Assembly: GCF_030064675.1 (NCBI RefSeq)
Contig: NZ_CP116413.1
Location: 8,089,501-8,153,500, forward strand
DNA: 64,000 bases
Source: Crossiella sp. CA-258035
GTDB taxonomy: Bacteria; Actinomycetota; Actinomycetes; Mycobacteriales; Pseudonocardiaceae
Direction of reading: 5' to 3'
A program made the position numbers and the translations under genes. Under the pieces are notes generated by a model. It saw only the letters and a list, made by a program, of their open reading frames with translations. It made no database searches and was not told where the DNA came from. Shown here piece by piece: positions 41,779 through 50,909 of the stretch (its first letter is position 1; each line of letters begins with the position of its first letter).

Positions 41779-42975
41779 TCAGCCGCGGAGACCGTAGTCA
41801 CGCAGCAACCCCCTGCTGATGATCGTCTTCTGGATCTCGCTGGTGCCCTCGCCGATGAGCAGGAACGGCGCCTCGCGCATCAGGCGCTCGATCTCGTACT
41901 CCTTGGAGTAGCCGTAGCCGCCGTGGATGCGGAAGGCCTCCTGGGTGACCTCCACGCAGTACTCGCTGGCGATCAGCTTGGCCATGCCGGCCTCGACGTC
42001 GTTGCGCGCGCCGGAGTCCTTGAGCCGGGCGGCGTTGACCATCATCAGGTGCGCGGCCTCGACCTTGGTGGCCATCTCGGCCAGCTTGAACGCGATCGCC
42101 TGGTGCTGGGCGATCGGCTTGCCGAAGGTGGTGCGCTGCTGGGCGTAGGAGACGGCCAGCTCGAAGGCGCGGATGGCGATGCCGCAGGCGCGCGCGGCCA
42201 CGTTCACCCGGCCCACCTCGACGCCGTCCATCATGTGCGCGAAGCCCTTGCCGGACTCGCCGCCGAGGATCGCCTCCGCGCCGATCCGGAAGTCGTCGAA
42301 GACCATCTCGGTGGTGTCGACGCCCTTGTAGCCCATCTTGTCGATCTTGCCGGGCACGGTCAGGCCGGGCAGCACCTCGCCGTAGCCGGTGGGCTTCTCC
42401 ACCAGGAAGGTGGTCAGGTTCTGGTGCGGCTTCTCCCGGCCCTCGTCGGTGCGCACCAGCACCGCGGTCAGGTTGGAGGTGCCGCCGTTGGTCAGCCACA
42501 TCTTCTGGCCGTTGATCAGGTAGCTGTCGCCCTCGCGCACCGCGCGGGTGCGGATCGCGGCCACGTCGGAGCCCAGTTCCGGCTCGGACATGGAGAAGGA
42601 GCCGCGCAGGTCGCCGGTGGCCATCCGGGGCAGCAGGTCCTGCTTCTGCTCCTGGGTGGCGTGCTGCTTGACCATGTGCGCCACGATGAAGTGGGTGTTG
42701 ATCACGCCGGAGACGCTCATCCAGCCACGGGCGATCTCCTCGACCACCAGCGCGTAGGTCAGCAGGGACTCGCCGAGCCCGCCGTACTCCTCGGGGATGG
42801 TGAGCCCGAACAGGCCCATCTCCTTCATGCCCTCGACGATGTCCGCGGGGTAGCTGTCACCGTGTTCCAGGGCCTGCGCGTGCGGGATGATCTCCTTGTC
42901 CACGAACGCGCGGACGGTGCTGAGGATCTCCTGCTGGATGTCGGTGAGACCGGCGGTCTGGGCGAGCCTGGCCAC
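41779..42975 (-). CDS. Acyl-CoA dehydrogenase (second)
   Basis: 398 aa, GTG 42975 with GGGGAG 4-5 nt upstream. ACAD signatures: GLFGLTIPEEYGGLGES, FSMSEPELGSDVAAIRTRAVREGDSYLINGQKMWLTNG, GKIDKMGYKGVDTTEMVFDDFRI and IHGGYGYSKEYEIERLMREAPFLLIGEGTSEIQKTIISRGLL. The catalytic Glu is likely in LIGEGTSEIQ. It is unlinked to the MerR operon. A palindrome CTACAGCACTGTAG lies just upstream. Short- or branched-chain substrate is likely but unproven. Confidence 0.9.
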   Translation of the reverse strand: MARLAQTAGLTDIQQEILSTVRAFVDKEIIPHAQALEHGDSYPADIVEGMKEMGLFGLTIPEEYGGLGESLLTYALVVEEIARGWMSVSGVINTHFIVAHMVKQHATQEQKQDLLPRMATGDLRGSFSMSEPELGSDVAAIRTRAVREGDSYLINGQKMWLTNGGTSNLTAVLVRTDEGREKPHQNLTTFLVEKPTGYGEVLPGLTVPGKIDKMGYKGVDTTEMVFDDFRIGAEAILGGESGKGFAHMMDGVEVGRVNVAARACGIAIRAFELAVSYAQQRTTFGKPIAQHQAIAFKLAEMATKVEAAHLMMVNAARLKDSGARNDVEAGMAKLIASEYCVEVTQEAFRIHGGYGYSKEYEIERLMREAPFLLIGEGTSEIQKTIISRGLLRDYGLRG

Positions 42976-42988
42976 GACGCTCCCCTTT

Positions 42989-43002
42989 CTACAGCACTGT
43001 AG
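42989..43002. promoter_or_regulatory. Palindrome CTACAG-CA-CTGTAG before the acyl-CoA dehydrogenase
   Basis: A 6-bp inverted repeat with a 2-nt spacer, 13 bp before the GTG start. It is well placed as an operator for a TetR-type regulator of acyl-CoA metabolism. No regulator gene is adjacent. Confidence 0.4.
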
Positions 43003-43074
43003 GCGCGGTTTGTTACCGGCGAGTATGGCTGCTTCGGGGTGGTCGCGCGCTGTGAAGGTGCTCACCACAGTGGG

Positions 43075-43215
43075 TCAGCCGGCCACCAGCTCCAGGCTCG
43101 CGCCGCAGTGCCGGCAGGTCTCGGCATAAACGTGGACATCCGCGGCACAACCCGCACAGGGGCGCAGACTGCGTTCCAAAAGATCATCGTCGGTGCGTTT
43201 CCGGAAAAAGAACAT
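43075..43215 (-). CDS. Small zinc-ribbon protein, 46 aa
   Basis: ATG 43215 to TGA 43075. The peptide begins MFFFRKRTDDDLLERSLR and then has two CxxC knuckles, PCAGCAADV and ETCRHCGASLEL: CxxC-x10-CxxC. That fits a double-knuckle zinc ribbon. It would be missed by a length cut-off of 60 codons. It lies in the 362-bp interval between the ACAD and patatin genes, whose remaining sequence holds a stretch of lower GC (43255-43330) without recognisable features. No strong ribosome site is visible. Function is unknown. Confidence 0.65.
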   Translation of the reverse strand: MFFFRKRTDDDLLERSLRPCAGCAADVHVYAETCRHCGASLELVAG

Positions 43216-43337
43216 GCCAGCAGACTCGCTGGTCAGCACCCCCGCAAAGCAAGCCAGGTTGCGTTTTCGTGTGCCATCTCACTGAATTCGACGACAATTA
43301 GTGCACGATCAATTCTGCCGCGTAGTTCGATCATGAA

Positions 43338-46300
43338 TTACCTGGAGAACTCGTGCGGGCGGCGTTCCGGGAGCGTGTCGGTGAGGCTGGCCAGCGCGGT
43401 GACCGCGTAGGTGGCCACCACGGCGCAGCTGGTGAACCACCAGCCGATGGGCAGCCCGTAGTCGGCGAAGAGCAGCGCGCCACCGGCGAAGACGGCCGCG
43501 CTGAGCAGGGCGGCCAGCACCCTGCGGTCCACCCGCATCCAGCAGGTGGCCAGCCAGGTGGTCAGCGCCGCGCCCACGGTGACCGCGGCCGGACCGAAGG
43601 AGAGCCCGGCCGAGGCCGCGTACAGGCCGCCCGCGCCGACCAGCACGCCGAGACCGGCCAGCGCGGCCGGCCGGCGCACCCCGCCCGAGGACTTGCGGCG
43701 CACCGCGCGGACCGCGGCCCTGGCCGCGAGGAAGATCACCAGCACGGTGGCCACCACCAGCGCCCAGCGGCCGAAGTCCCACACCGTCGGCCCGACCCTG
43801 GTCCACCAGGGGATGTCCGCCCAGTCGTCGGGGCGGTGCGCGGTGAGCAGCCCGGCCAGCGCGACCGAGGTGGTCAGCAGCGCGCGTTCCGGCGCGGTGA
43901 CGAAGAACAGCACGGCCAGCAGCAGCGGTTTCAGCGCGGACATGGCCGCGCGGGCGGCGACCATCGGCACCGTGCAGGACTCGGGCTTGATGGTGCGGTG
44001 CGCGAGCAGGCCGAGCCGGATCGCGGTGCGCGCCATCCGCACATCACCCAGGTCCCTGATCTCCTGGTGCCCCACCTGGTACTCGGCGACCTTCTTCTCC
44101 AGCGCGCCCGGCGGCACCGGCGCGGCGGGCTCCGGGCTGCCCGGGTTCGCGCCAAGTTCCACACTGTCCACAAAGGACATCTCAGCGGCCACGACCGCCC
44201 ACTGCACGCGTTCGGTGAGCGCGGCCCTGGTCTCGCGCAGCGCGGGCGGCACCGGGTTGGGCGCGAGCACCTCGGCCAGCTCGGCCCGCACCGCCTCCCG
44301 GCGGGTCTCGAACCGCCTGCCGAGGAAACGCCGCCATTCCTTGTCCGCCACCGGGTTCTCCGTGCCCAGCTCGGCCGGGCCGGGCGGGGTGGTGGCGATC
44401 CGCTCGATGTCGGCGAAGAGCTCGTCCAGCTCCCGGCCGCGGGCGAACTCACGCAGCCGGGCCGGATCGGTGAGCAGCGAGACCAGGCTGGCCGCGGCGT
44501 CCAGCCTGCCCCACATCCAGTCGTTCGCCCGCCACTTCGCCGAGCAGAACGCGGCGAACGCGCCCAGGTCGGTGCCGCAGAGCTTGTCGTCCGGACTGAG
44601 GGTTTCCTTGCCCGCCAACAGTTCCCGGAACTCGATCGGGGTGGGCGCGTCACTGGCGATGCGCATGAACCTGATCCGCCCGCCCGCGCTCTGCGCCGCG
44701 TGCAGCGGTGCGGTGAGCGCGACCACCTGGGCCAGCGTGATCGGCAGGTCGGGCGCGGTCTCCAGCAGCTGGTGCACCACGGCGTCCAGGTCGGTCTCGG
44801 TGCTGCGCGGGCGGCGCGGCGCGGCCTCGGCCAGCCGGGTGGCCGCGGTGTAGACGGCGGGCCAGGCCAGGCCGAGCGCGTCCACCGCCCTGGGTTCCAG
44901 GTCCTGCTCCCGCTCCTCCACACCGTCGGCTTCCAGCGCCTCGGCCAGTTCGAGCAGCCGTTCCTGGAACCGCTTGTTCGCCTCGACCTGCTCCCGCTCG
45001 TCACCGGGATCGGGGGTGAGCGCGGCCTCCAGCACCCAGCCCAGCGGCTCGCTCACCCCTGGCCCCAGCTCGCGCTGGGCCTGCCGGTACTCCTCGAAGG
45101 TGGTGCCGACCCAGGCCCGCAGGTCGGTGGGTTCGCCCGGCTCGGCCTCGGCCAGCGCCGGCCAGCGCCCGTCCGCGTGGTCGGCCAGCACGTCGGCGAT
45201 CTGGCGCAGCCGGTACAGCACCGCCTTGACCTCGCCAATCGCGGGCAGGTACGCCTCGTCGGCCCACAGTTCCAGTTCCCTGGCCCAGCGGATGCACAGG
45301 TCCACCGCCGCGCCGAGCGCGGTGACATCGGCGAACACGGTCTCCGGATCCGCGGCGGCCGCGGCGGCGAGCACCTCGGTCAGCCGCGGCGCGAGCGAGC
45401 GCCTGGCCTGCGGCGACCACCCGGCCACCGGATCGTCGTGCAGCGGGGCGCGGCGCAGCAGGCCGGGCGGCCGCTTGGCCGGGTCGAGCAGCGCGACGGT
45501 GATCCGCTCGGCGTCCAGGCAGGCCCGCAGGTGCGCGTGCGCCGGCCCGACCCGCCGAACCAGCTCGGTCAGCCCGGTCCCGCGCTCGGCGGCAGGCAGC
45601 GCGGTCAGCGGCGCGAACAGCGCCCGCCGCCGCAGCTCGATCCGCCGCACCTCGCGGTTGTGCGCGTCCAGCTCCTCGATGTCGGTGAGCAAGGACTCCT
45701 GGTTGTACCGGGCGGCCAGCGCCGCCAGCCCCACCGGCAGCCCGCGCCGCCGCTGGCTGACCGGCTTCGCGGTGGTGCCCACGATCGGTTCGGGGTTGAG
45801 GTAGACCAGCCACCGCTCGGTCGGCCCGTCCGCGGGCGAGGCCGCGATCGCCTTGATCGCCGCCCCCACCGGGATGTTGTCCAGCACCCCGCCGTCGATG
45901 ACCTGGAACGCCCTGCCCCCGGCGGGCGCGGTCTCGGAGAAGCAGCCGATCAGGTCCACCTCGCCGGAGGGGGTGTCCGGCTGCGCCCGCACACTCGCCG
46001 GCTCGAACGCCAACGGGAAGGAGGAGGTCGTCCGCGCCGCCTGCGCCAGCTGCGCCGCCGTCCGCCGCGCCTCGGTGCCCGCCGCGAAGTCCGACAACGG
46101 ATCCCCGGCACACCCCCGGTGCCGGAACCGGAACGCGGCCGAGCGCCGCCGCTCCCGGATGGTCGCCAGCCGGTCGTCCCACCGGGTCACCGTTATCGGG
46201 TCCAGCAGCGTCGCGGTCAGCAGCAGGTCCACCCGGTCCGCCAACGGTCCCCGGGCCGGTTCGGCCACCAGCTTCTGCAACCGCTGCCGCAGCTCCTTGC

Positions 46301-46718
46301 CGAAGTACCCGTCCCCCTCCAGCAACGAGGGCGGCTTCGCCTGGAGCATGGTCGGCGTCGCCCGGCACATCGCGTCCAGATCGCCCAACTGCACCCAGAG
46401 ATCCCGGATCGCGTCGAACCGGAACCCGTACACCAGGCTCGCCGCCATGATCGCGCTGTTCAGCCCACCCGCCGAGGCTCCGGTGAGCACATCGATCCGC
46501 ACCGACTCGTACCCGGCCAGCCCAGCCAGCCCCGCCCACGGGTTCCCGGGATCATCCGCCGCCAGCGCACACCGCAACCGCGCGATCTCCGAGGCCGCCC
46601 CACCGATCCACACGGCCAGCGACACCCCACCCCGCATGGACAGGGCAAGCCGCAACTCCTGGCGGTTGTGACCGGGCTCGGACGCGGCGGTCCCGGCAGC
46701 GGGGTCGAGTGGGCCCAT
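43338..46718 (-). CDS. Patatin-like phospholipase, large membrane form
   Basis: 1126 aa, ATG 46718. The N-terminal patatin domain has the RGGVSLAVWIGGA oxyanion segment, nucleophile Ser82 in GASAGG, and the catalytic Asp in VIDGGVLDNIPVG (~275). The middle is helical and charged (~330-850). The C-terminus has about six hydrophobic segments (~930-1110, e.g. PLLLAVLFFVTAPERALLTTSVALAGLL). Large actinobacterial patatin-related proteins of this build hydrolyse acyl esters at the membrane; substrates are unknown. No CBASS cyclase or other defence partner is adjacent on its own strand. Confidence 0.88.
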   Translation of the reverse strand: MGPLDPAAGTAASEPGHNRQELRLALSMRGGVSLAVWIGGAASEIARLRCALAADDPGNPWAGLAGLAGYESVRIDVLTGASAGGLNSAIMAASLVYGFRFDAIRDLWVQLGDLDAMCRATPTMLQAKPPSLLEGDGYFGKELRQRLQKLVAEPARGPLADRVDLLLTATLLDPITVTRWDDRLATIRERRRSAAFRFRHRGCAGDPLSDFAAGTEARRTAAQLAQAARTTSSFPLAFEPASVRAQPDTPSGEVDLIGCFSETAPAGGRAFQVIDGGVLDNIPVGAAIKAIAASPADGPTERWLVYLNPEPIVGTTAKPVSQRRRGLPVGLAALAARYNQESLLTDIEELDAHNREVRRIELRRRALFAPLTALPAAERGTGLTELVRRVGPAHAHLRACLDAERITVALLDPAKRPPGLLRRAPLHDDPVAGWSPQARRSLAPRLTEVLAAAAAADPETVFADVTALGAAVDLCIRWARELELWADEAYLPAIGEVKAVLYRLRQIADVLADHADGRWPALAEAEPGEPTDLRAWVGTTFEEYRQAQRELGPGVSEPLGWVLEAALTPDPGDEREQVEANKRFQERLLELAEALEADGVEEREQDLEPRAVDALGLAWPAVYTAATRLAEAAPRRPRSTETDLDAVVHQLLETAPDLPITLAQVVALTAPLHAAQSAGGRIRFMRIASDAPTPIEFRELLAGKETLSPDDKLCGTDLGAFAAFCSAKWRANDWMWGRLDAAASLVSLLTDPARLREFARGRELDELFADIERIATTPPGPAELGTENPVADKEWRRFLGRRFETRREAVRAELAEVLAPNPVPPALRETRAALTERVQWAVVAAEMSFVDSVELGANPGSPEPAAPVPPGALEKKVAEYQVGHQEIRDLGDVRMARTAIRLGLLAHRTIKPESCTVPMVAARAAMSALKPLLLAVLFFVTAPERALLTTSVALAGLLTAHRPDDWADIPWWTRVGPTVWDFGRWALVVATVLVIFLAARAAVRAVRRKSSGGVRRPAALAGLGVLVGAGGLYAASAGLSFGPAAVTVGAALTTWLATCWMRVDRRVLAALLSAAVFAGGALLFADYGLPIGWWFTSCAVVATYAVTALASLTDTLPERRPHEFSR

Positions 46719-46818
46719 GGGATCAGTGTCTGATCAACGGGACCCGGATGGGGCGGCGCGCGGGAAGTACACACGGTTGGCCGAGCGGGGTCGCGCCGAC
46801 GGTTGCCCGAACGGGCAG

Positions 46819-47454
46819 TCAGCGTGCGCGGCGGGCCAGCTCGGCGAGCCAGGCGTCGAGGTGGGGGCACTGCGCGCGGAGCGCGGGGAGACCGAGGTCC
46901 TGGATGGCCTTGGGGCCGTGCGCGGTTTTCAGGTAACCGGGGTGGTAGCGGAGCAGCCGCTTGGACGGCGCGGAATCCGGACCGTCGTTCACCAGTTCCG
47001 GCCCACCCGCTTTGGCGCAGTCCCGGCTGAGCTTGGTCGCTAGTTGTGGAGAGCGAACATGCGCGGCGAGTTGGTCTCCGGCGGCGAAGACCCAGCTCTC
47101 GGTCTCGTGCAAGACCAGGTGCGGCACGAACCGCGGATCGCCGATCGCCGCGGCGACCTGTTCCTCCACCTGACGGACCCGGCTGACCGGATCATTCGAC
47201 GCCCGCGAGGCCATTCCCGGAGCGTCGCCCGGGAATGCGTAGTAGTCGATGACAGTGGTCAGCACGGCGATGCTGCGATCGTGCAGCAGACGCCAGATGG
47301 TGTCCTGGACCCGCGCCCACCGGCTCACCCCGCGCAGCGAGGAATGGGTGACGCCGTAACCGAGTCCCGTCAGCTCGGGGCCGAGCAGTTCCCGTACCAG
47401 GATCTCCTCGGTCTGGCCTTCCACGAGCAGATGGATCCGCTGGTACTCAGCCAC
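46819..47454 (-). CDS. DUF4276 (TOPRIM-like) protein, partner of the AAA ATPase
   Basis: 211 aa from GTG 47454, which overlaps the ATPase stop (GTGGCTGA) and has GAGGGC upstream. HLLVEGQTEEILVRELL at the N-terminus is the TOPRIM-like Glu-containing strand. TTVIDYYAFPGDAPG contains the acidic Asp, and PHLVLHETESWVFA follows. DUF4276 proteins occur beside AAA15/OLD-like ATPases as split overcoming-lysogeny-defect modules, comparable to the AriA-AriB (PARIS) or GajA fusions. Together with the upstream ATPase it is a candidate nuclease/effector (inference). Confidence 0.82.
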   Translation of the reverse strand: MAEYQRIHLLVEGQTEEILVRELLGPELTGLGYGVTHSSLRGVSRWARVQDTIWRLLHDRSIAVLTTVIDYYAFPGDAPGMASRASNDPVSRVRQVEEQVAAAIGDPRFVPHLVLHETESWVFAAGDQLAAHVRSPQLATKLSRDCAKAGGPELVNDGPDSAPSKRLLRYHPGYLKTAHGPKAIQDLGLPALRAQCPHLDAWLAELARRAR

Positions 47455-48550
47455 GTGCCGAGCCCTCGTTGGTGGGACGGCCACCGATCAGGTTCATCTC
47501 CCAGATCTCGCCGAGGGAGTACTCGTCCAGCCAGATCCGCAGCGCTTCCGGATCCGGCCGGTGGAACCGCGAGGCGCCCTCCCCTCGCTCGACCACGATC
47601 AGGTCGTCCACCGTGAACTGGTTCATCAGGGTCACCGACTGGGTCGCGATCAGCACCTGGCTGCGGGTCGAGGCCGCCCGCAGCAGGTCGGCGAGCTGGA
47701 CGATCGCGAAGGGGTGCAGGCCGAGCTCGGGTTCGTCCAGCACCACCAGGGCGGGCAGCCTCGGATGCAGCAGAAGTGTGGCCAGGCAGACGAACCGCAA
47801 GGTGCCGTCGGACATCTGCCCGGCCGAGAACACCTCGTCAGATCCCTGCTGCCGCCAGCGGAGCAGCACCCGTTCTTCTTGGTTCGGCTCAAGCACGAAG
47901 TCCCAGAAGAACGGAGCAACCAGCTGGATCGCGTTGACGATCTGGTCGTAGGCGGCCGCGTAACCATTTTGCTGGTCGTCGCGCAGGGCGAGCAGCACAG
48001 CGGCCAGATTGCCCGCGTCCTGCCGAAGCATCAGATTGTCAGCGGTTGACGTCATGCGCTTCGGTGGCGCGCTCGCACCGGCGTCGTGGAAATGGAACAC
48101 ACGACAGCCGCGGAGCAGTTCGACCACATCAGCGTGCGCCGAGATTTCCCGATGCCGAGCATCCCGACGCATGCCGGTCTCTCGTCCGCCGTGACCGAGG
48201 GCGACGACCGAGTCCTTGGTGGAGAGAGCCTCGTGGAGAAGGACGAGGTAGTCCTCCCCCGCAGGCTCTAGCACGGCCTCATAGGTGATCGAGGTGGCAG
48301 TCAACCGGACGCGGATCTGGCCGCGGTCCGATCCCTCGTTGAGCAGAACAGCGGCGCCACCGTTCTTGCCGACGAAGTAGCCAAGCTCCTCATCGGCGAT
48401 CCGGCCCAGCATCTCGAATGCACGGATGAAGTTGCTCTTGCCCGCCCCGTTCGCACCGACCAGGACGTTGAGCTGACCCAGCTCGACCGAAGCTGACCTG
48501 ATCGAGGTGAACCCCTCCACCAGGATCTGCCGCACTCGCTGCTCGGTCAC
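47447..48550 (-). CDS. AAA15/OLD-like ATPase, AAA_21 family
   Basis: 367 aa, GTG 48550 with TAGAGT (48557-48562) 6 nt upstream (leaderless pattern). ABC/SMC-type ATPase: Walker A GANGAGKS at 32-39, a middle region including FHFHDAGASAPPKRM, signature-like AGQMSDGTLRFVCLATLLLHP, Walker B ALVVLDEPELGLHP, and the switch region VLIATQSVTLMNQF. The preceding and following strand-mates are unrelated metabolic genes. It is translationally coupled to DUF4276. The pair is probably an anti-phage module; I see no mobility genes around it. Confidence 0.87.
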   Translation of the reverse strand: MTEQRVRQILVEGFTSIRSASVELGQLNVLVGANGAGKSNFIRAFEMLGRIADEELGYFVGKNGGAAVLLNEGSDRGQIRVRLTATSITYEAVLEPAGEDYLVLLHEALSTKDSVVALGHGGRETGMRRDARHREISAHADVVELLRGCRVFHFHDAGASAPPKRMTSTADNLMLRQDAGNLAAVLLALRDDQQNGYAAAYDQIVNAIQLVAPFFWDFVLEPNQEERVLLRWRQQGSDEVFSAGQMSDGTLRFVCLATLLLHPRLPALVVLDEPELGLHPFAIVQLADLLRAASTRSQVLIATQSVTLMNQFTVDDLIVVERGEGASRFHRPDPEALRIWLDEYSLGEIWEMNLIGGRPTNEGSARG

Positions 48551-48605
48551 GCGATCACTCTACGGCCGGGCGCCGCGGCCGGTCAGCCGCGACGCCGCGC
48601 GCGCC

Positions 48606-49565
48606 TCAGCTCTCCGGCGGCGTCCACCGGTCCGTGCGCGACATCCCGGCCGCGCGCCCCTTCGCGCTGATCACCAGCGCCATCTTCCGCGAGGCCTCGT
48701 CGATCATCTCGTCGCCCAGCATCGCCGCGCCGCGCTTGCCGCCCGCCTCCGAGGTGAACCACTCGTAGGCGTCCAGGATGTTCTCCGCGTGGTCGTAGTC
48801 GGACTGGTTCGGGCTGTAGGCCTCGTTCGCGGCCTCCAGCTGGCCGGGGTGCAGGACCCACTTGCCGTCGAAGCCCAGTGCCGCGGACCGGCCGGCCACC
48901 CGGCGGAAGCCGTCCACGTCCTTGATCTGCAGGTAGGGGCCGTCGATGGCCTGCACGTCGGTGGCGCGGGCGGCCATCAGGATGCGCATCAGGATGTAGT
49001 GGTAGGCGTCGCCCACGTCGTAGCCGGGGGGTTGTTCGCCGACGACCAGGGACTTCATGTTGATCGAGGCCATGAAGTCGGCCGGGCCGAAGATGATGGT
49101 CTCGATGCGCGGGGAGGCGGTGGCGATGGCGTCCACCTCGACCAGGCCCTTGGCGTTCTCGATCTGGGCCTCGATGCCGATCTTGCCGACCTCGTAGCCC
49201 ATGGTCTTCTCGATCTGGGTCAGGGTCAGGTCCAGCCAGGCGACCTGGTCGGCGGTCTGCACCTTGGGCAGCATGATGCAGTCCAGGTTCGCGCCCGCGC
49301 CCTCGACCACCTCGACCACGTCGCGGTAGGTCCACTCGGTGGTCAGGTCGTTGACCCGGACCACCCTGGTCTTGCCCTCCCAGCCGCCCTCGTTCAGCGC
49401 CGCCACGATGGTCTTGCGGGCGGCCGGCTTGGCCAGCGGGGCGCACGCGTCCTCCAGGTCCAGGAACACCTGGTCGGCTGGCAGGGTGCGGGCCTTGTCG
49501 ATCATCTTCTGGCTCGAACCGGGAACGGCGAGACAGGAACGACGGGAACGCCTGCGGTCGACCAC
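48606..49565 (-). CDS. HpcH/HpaI aldolase, L-malyl-CoA/beta-methylmalyl-CoA lyase-like (CitE family)
   Basis: 319 aa from GTG 49565, with an AAGGAGGT site 5 nt upstream. A frame upstream of it has no site. Motifs: CLAVPGSSQKMIDKARTLPADQVFLDLEDACAP, VVRVNDL, IMLPKVQTADQV, IGIEAQIENAKGL, IIFGPADFMASI and GKWVLHPGQLEAANEAY. The Mg2+ ligands are the Glu of IEAQIENA and the Asp of FGPADFM. Family members cleave malyl-CoA or methylmalyl-CoA, or hydrolyse malyl-CoA. The degenerate palindrome TACCGACCAGTA lies 15 bp upstream. Confidence 0.87.
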   Translation of the reverse strand: MVDRRRSRRSCLAVPGSSQKMIDKARTLPADQVFLDLEDACAPLAKPAARKTIVAALNEGGWEGKTRVVRVNDLTTEWTYRDVVEVVEGAGANLDCIMLPKVQTADQVAWLDLTLTQIEKTMGYEVGKIGIEAQIENAKGLVEVDAIATASPRIETIIFGPADFMASINMKSLVVGEQPPGYDVGDAYHYILMRILMAARATDVQAIDGPYLQIKDVDGFRRVAGRSAALGFDGKWVLHPGQLEAANEAYSPNQSDYDHAENILDAYEWFTSEAGGKRGAAMLGDEMIDEASRKMALVISAKGRAAGMSRTDRWTPPES

Positions 49566-49579
49566 TGCGGACCTCCTTG

Positions 49580-49591
49580 TACCGACCAGTA
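49580..49591. promoter_or_regulatory. Degenerate palindrome TACCGACCAGTA upstream of the lyase gene
   Basis: The sequence reads TACYGRYCRGTA-like on both strands, 8 of 12 positions symmetric. It lies 15 bp before the lyase GTG, next to its ribosome site. Such TAC...GTA palindromes are typical operators of TetR regulators of acyl-CoA genes in actinobacteria. No cognate regulator is nearby. Confidence 0.4.
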
Positions 49592-49680
49592 ACAACGCGG
49601 CTTGGCCGAATGCTGGCACGCCGATCAAGACTCGGCCACTCCGCTGAGGTCTCTCTCACAACGCGTGCGATGCTGAACCG

Positions 49681-50016
49681 GTGGAGACCACCCGACTGCT
49701 GGACGCGGCCCTCCGCAAAGCGGCCGCGGTCTGGATCACCCCGGCCGGCGGCCGGGCGAGCCTGGTGTGGGCGCTGTGGCGGGACGGCGCGCTCTGGATC
49801 GCGGTCGGCGGCGCGGAGCAGACCGTGCCCGGACTGACCGACGGCGCCGCCTGCACGGTCACCGTCCGCTCCCCCAGCACGCACTCCCACCTGACCGAGG
49901 TGGCCGCGACCGCCCGGCTGACCGAGCCGGACCCGGACACCCGCACGGCGCTGGCCGCCGCCCGGCTGAACGCGGAGCTGCGCTGCGCCCAGGTCTTCCG
50001 GGTCGAACCAACGTGA
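49681..50016 (+). CDS. Small split-barrel (pyridoxamine-phosphate-oxidase-like) protein
   Basis: 111 aa, GTG 49681. The pattern LVWALWRDGALWIAVGGAEQTVPGLTDGAACTVTVRSP is compatible with a flavin-binding split-barrel fold. The match is weak, so a hypothetical protein is the safer reading. Its TGA overlaps the GTG start of the APH-like kinase, showing translational coupling. Confidence 0.6.
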   Translation: METTRLLDAALRKAAAVWITPAGGRASLVWALWRDGALWIAVGGAEQTVPGLTDGAACTVTVRSPSTHSHLTEVAATARLTEPDPDTRTALAAARLNAELRCAQVFRVEPT

Positions 50017-50909
50017 TCGCGGTACCCGCCCGGTTCGTCTCCGAGATCATCGCCAGGCAGGGCGACACCGCGCGGCCCTGGCTGGACCAGCTGCCCGAGC
50101 TGGTCCGCGACCTGTGCGAGTTCTGGCGGGTCGAGGTGGACGGCCCGCTCGCGCACGGCCGGTTCGCGCTGGTGGTGCCGGTGCGCAGCGGCGAGGACCG
50201 GTACGTGGTCAAGGTCTCCTGGCTGGACGAGGACACCAAGCACGAGTCCACCGCGCTGCAGCGCTGGGCAGGCTGCGGCGCGGTGCGGCTGCTCGCCGAG
50301 GACCCGGCCCGCGGCGCGATGCTGCTGGAACGCCTCGACGAGCAGCGCACGCTGGAGCGGGAGCCGCACGACGCGGCCTGCGAGATCGTCGGCAACCTGG
50401 CCAGGCGGCTGTGGGTGCCGCCACCGCCGAGCGTGCCCCGGCTGATCGACGACGCCCTGCTGTGGGCCGCCGACGCGCACCACGAGTGGGACCGGGTCGG
50501 CCAGCCCGTGCCGCACCGGCTGGTCGGCCGGGCGGTGCGCGCGCACATCGAGCTGACCTCCGGCGGCTACCGGCCCTCGCTGCTGCACCGCGACCTGGAG
50601 TTCGCCAACGTGCTGGCCGGCCGCCGCGAACCCTGGCTGGCCATCGACCCGAAGCCGATCTCCGGTGACCCGCACTACGAGCTGCTCCCGTTGCTGCGCA
50701 ACAGGTTCGGCGAGCTCGGCGGCGCGGCGGGACTGCGCAGGCGGCTGGCGCTGCTGACCGACGCGAGCGGGCTGGACCTGGCCCGCTCGCGGGAGTGGGC
50801 GCTGGCCAGGGCGGTGGACGAGTGGATCAGCGCGGTCGGGCAGGGGCCCGCGCGCCAGGAGCGGGCCGAGGTGGCCAAGACGCTGGCGGAGTGGCTGGCG
50901 GAGAGCTAG
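50013..50909 (+). CDS. APH(6)/streptomycin 6-kinase-like phosphotransferase
   Basis: 298 aa, GTG 50013 overlapping the upstream stop. Kinase-like motifs: YVVKVSWLDEDTKHESTALQRW (ATP-binding Lys and Glu), LLHRDLEFANVLAG (Brenner motif HxDxxxxN) and LAIDPKPISGDPHYELLPLLRNR (metal-binding Asp, as in StrB-type APH(6) enzymes). Actinobacterial homologues phosphorylate aminoglycosides or small metabolites; resistance is not proven here. The stop shares CTAG with the convergent phzF gene. Confidence 0.85.
   Translation: MIAVPARFVSEIIARQGDTARPWLDQLPELVRDLCEFWRVEVDGPLAHGRFALVVPVRSGEDRYVVKVSWLDEDTKHESTALQRWAGCGAVRLLAEDPARGAMLLERLDEQRTLEREPHDAACEIVGNLARRLWVPPPPSVPRLIDDALLWAADAHHEWDRVGQPVPHRLVGRAVRAHIELTSGGYRPSLLHRDLEFANVLAGRREPWLAIDPKPISGDPHYELLPLLRNRFGELGGAAGLRRRLALLTDASGLDLARSREWALARAVDEWISAVGQGPARQERAEVAKTLAEWLAES

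Noticed and set aside
43338-46718. CBASS-type patatin effector
   Set aside because: No CD-NTase or related signalling gene is adjacent; the protein is a large membrane form seen in ordinary actinobacterial lipid metabolism.
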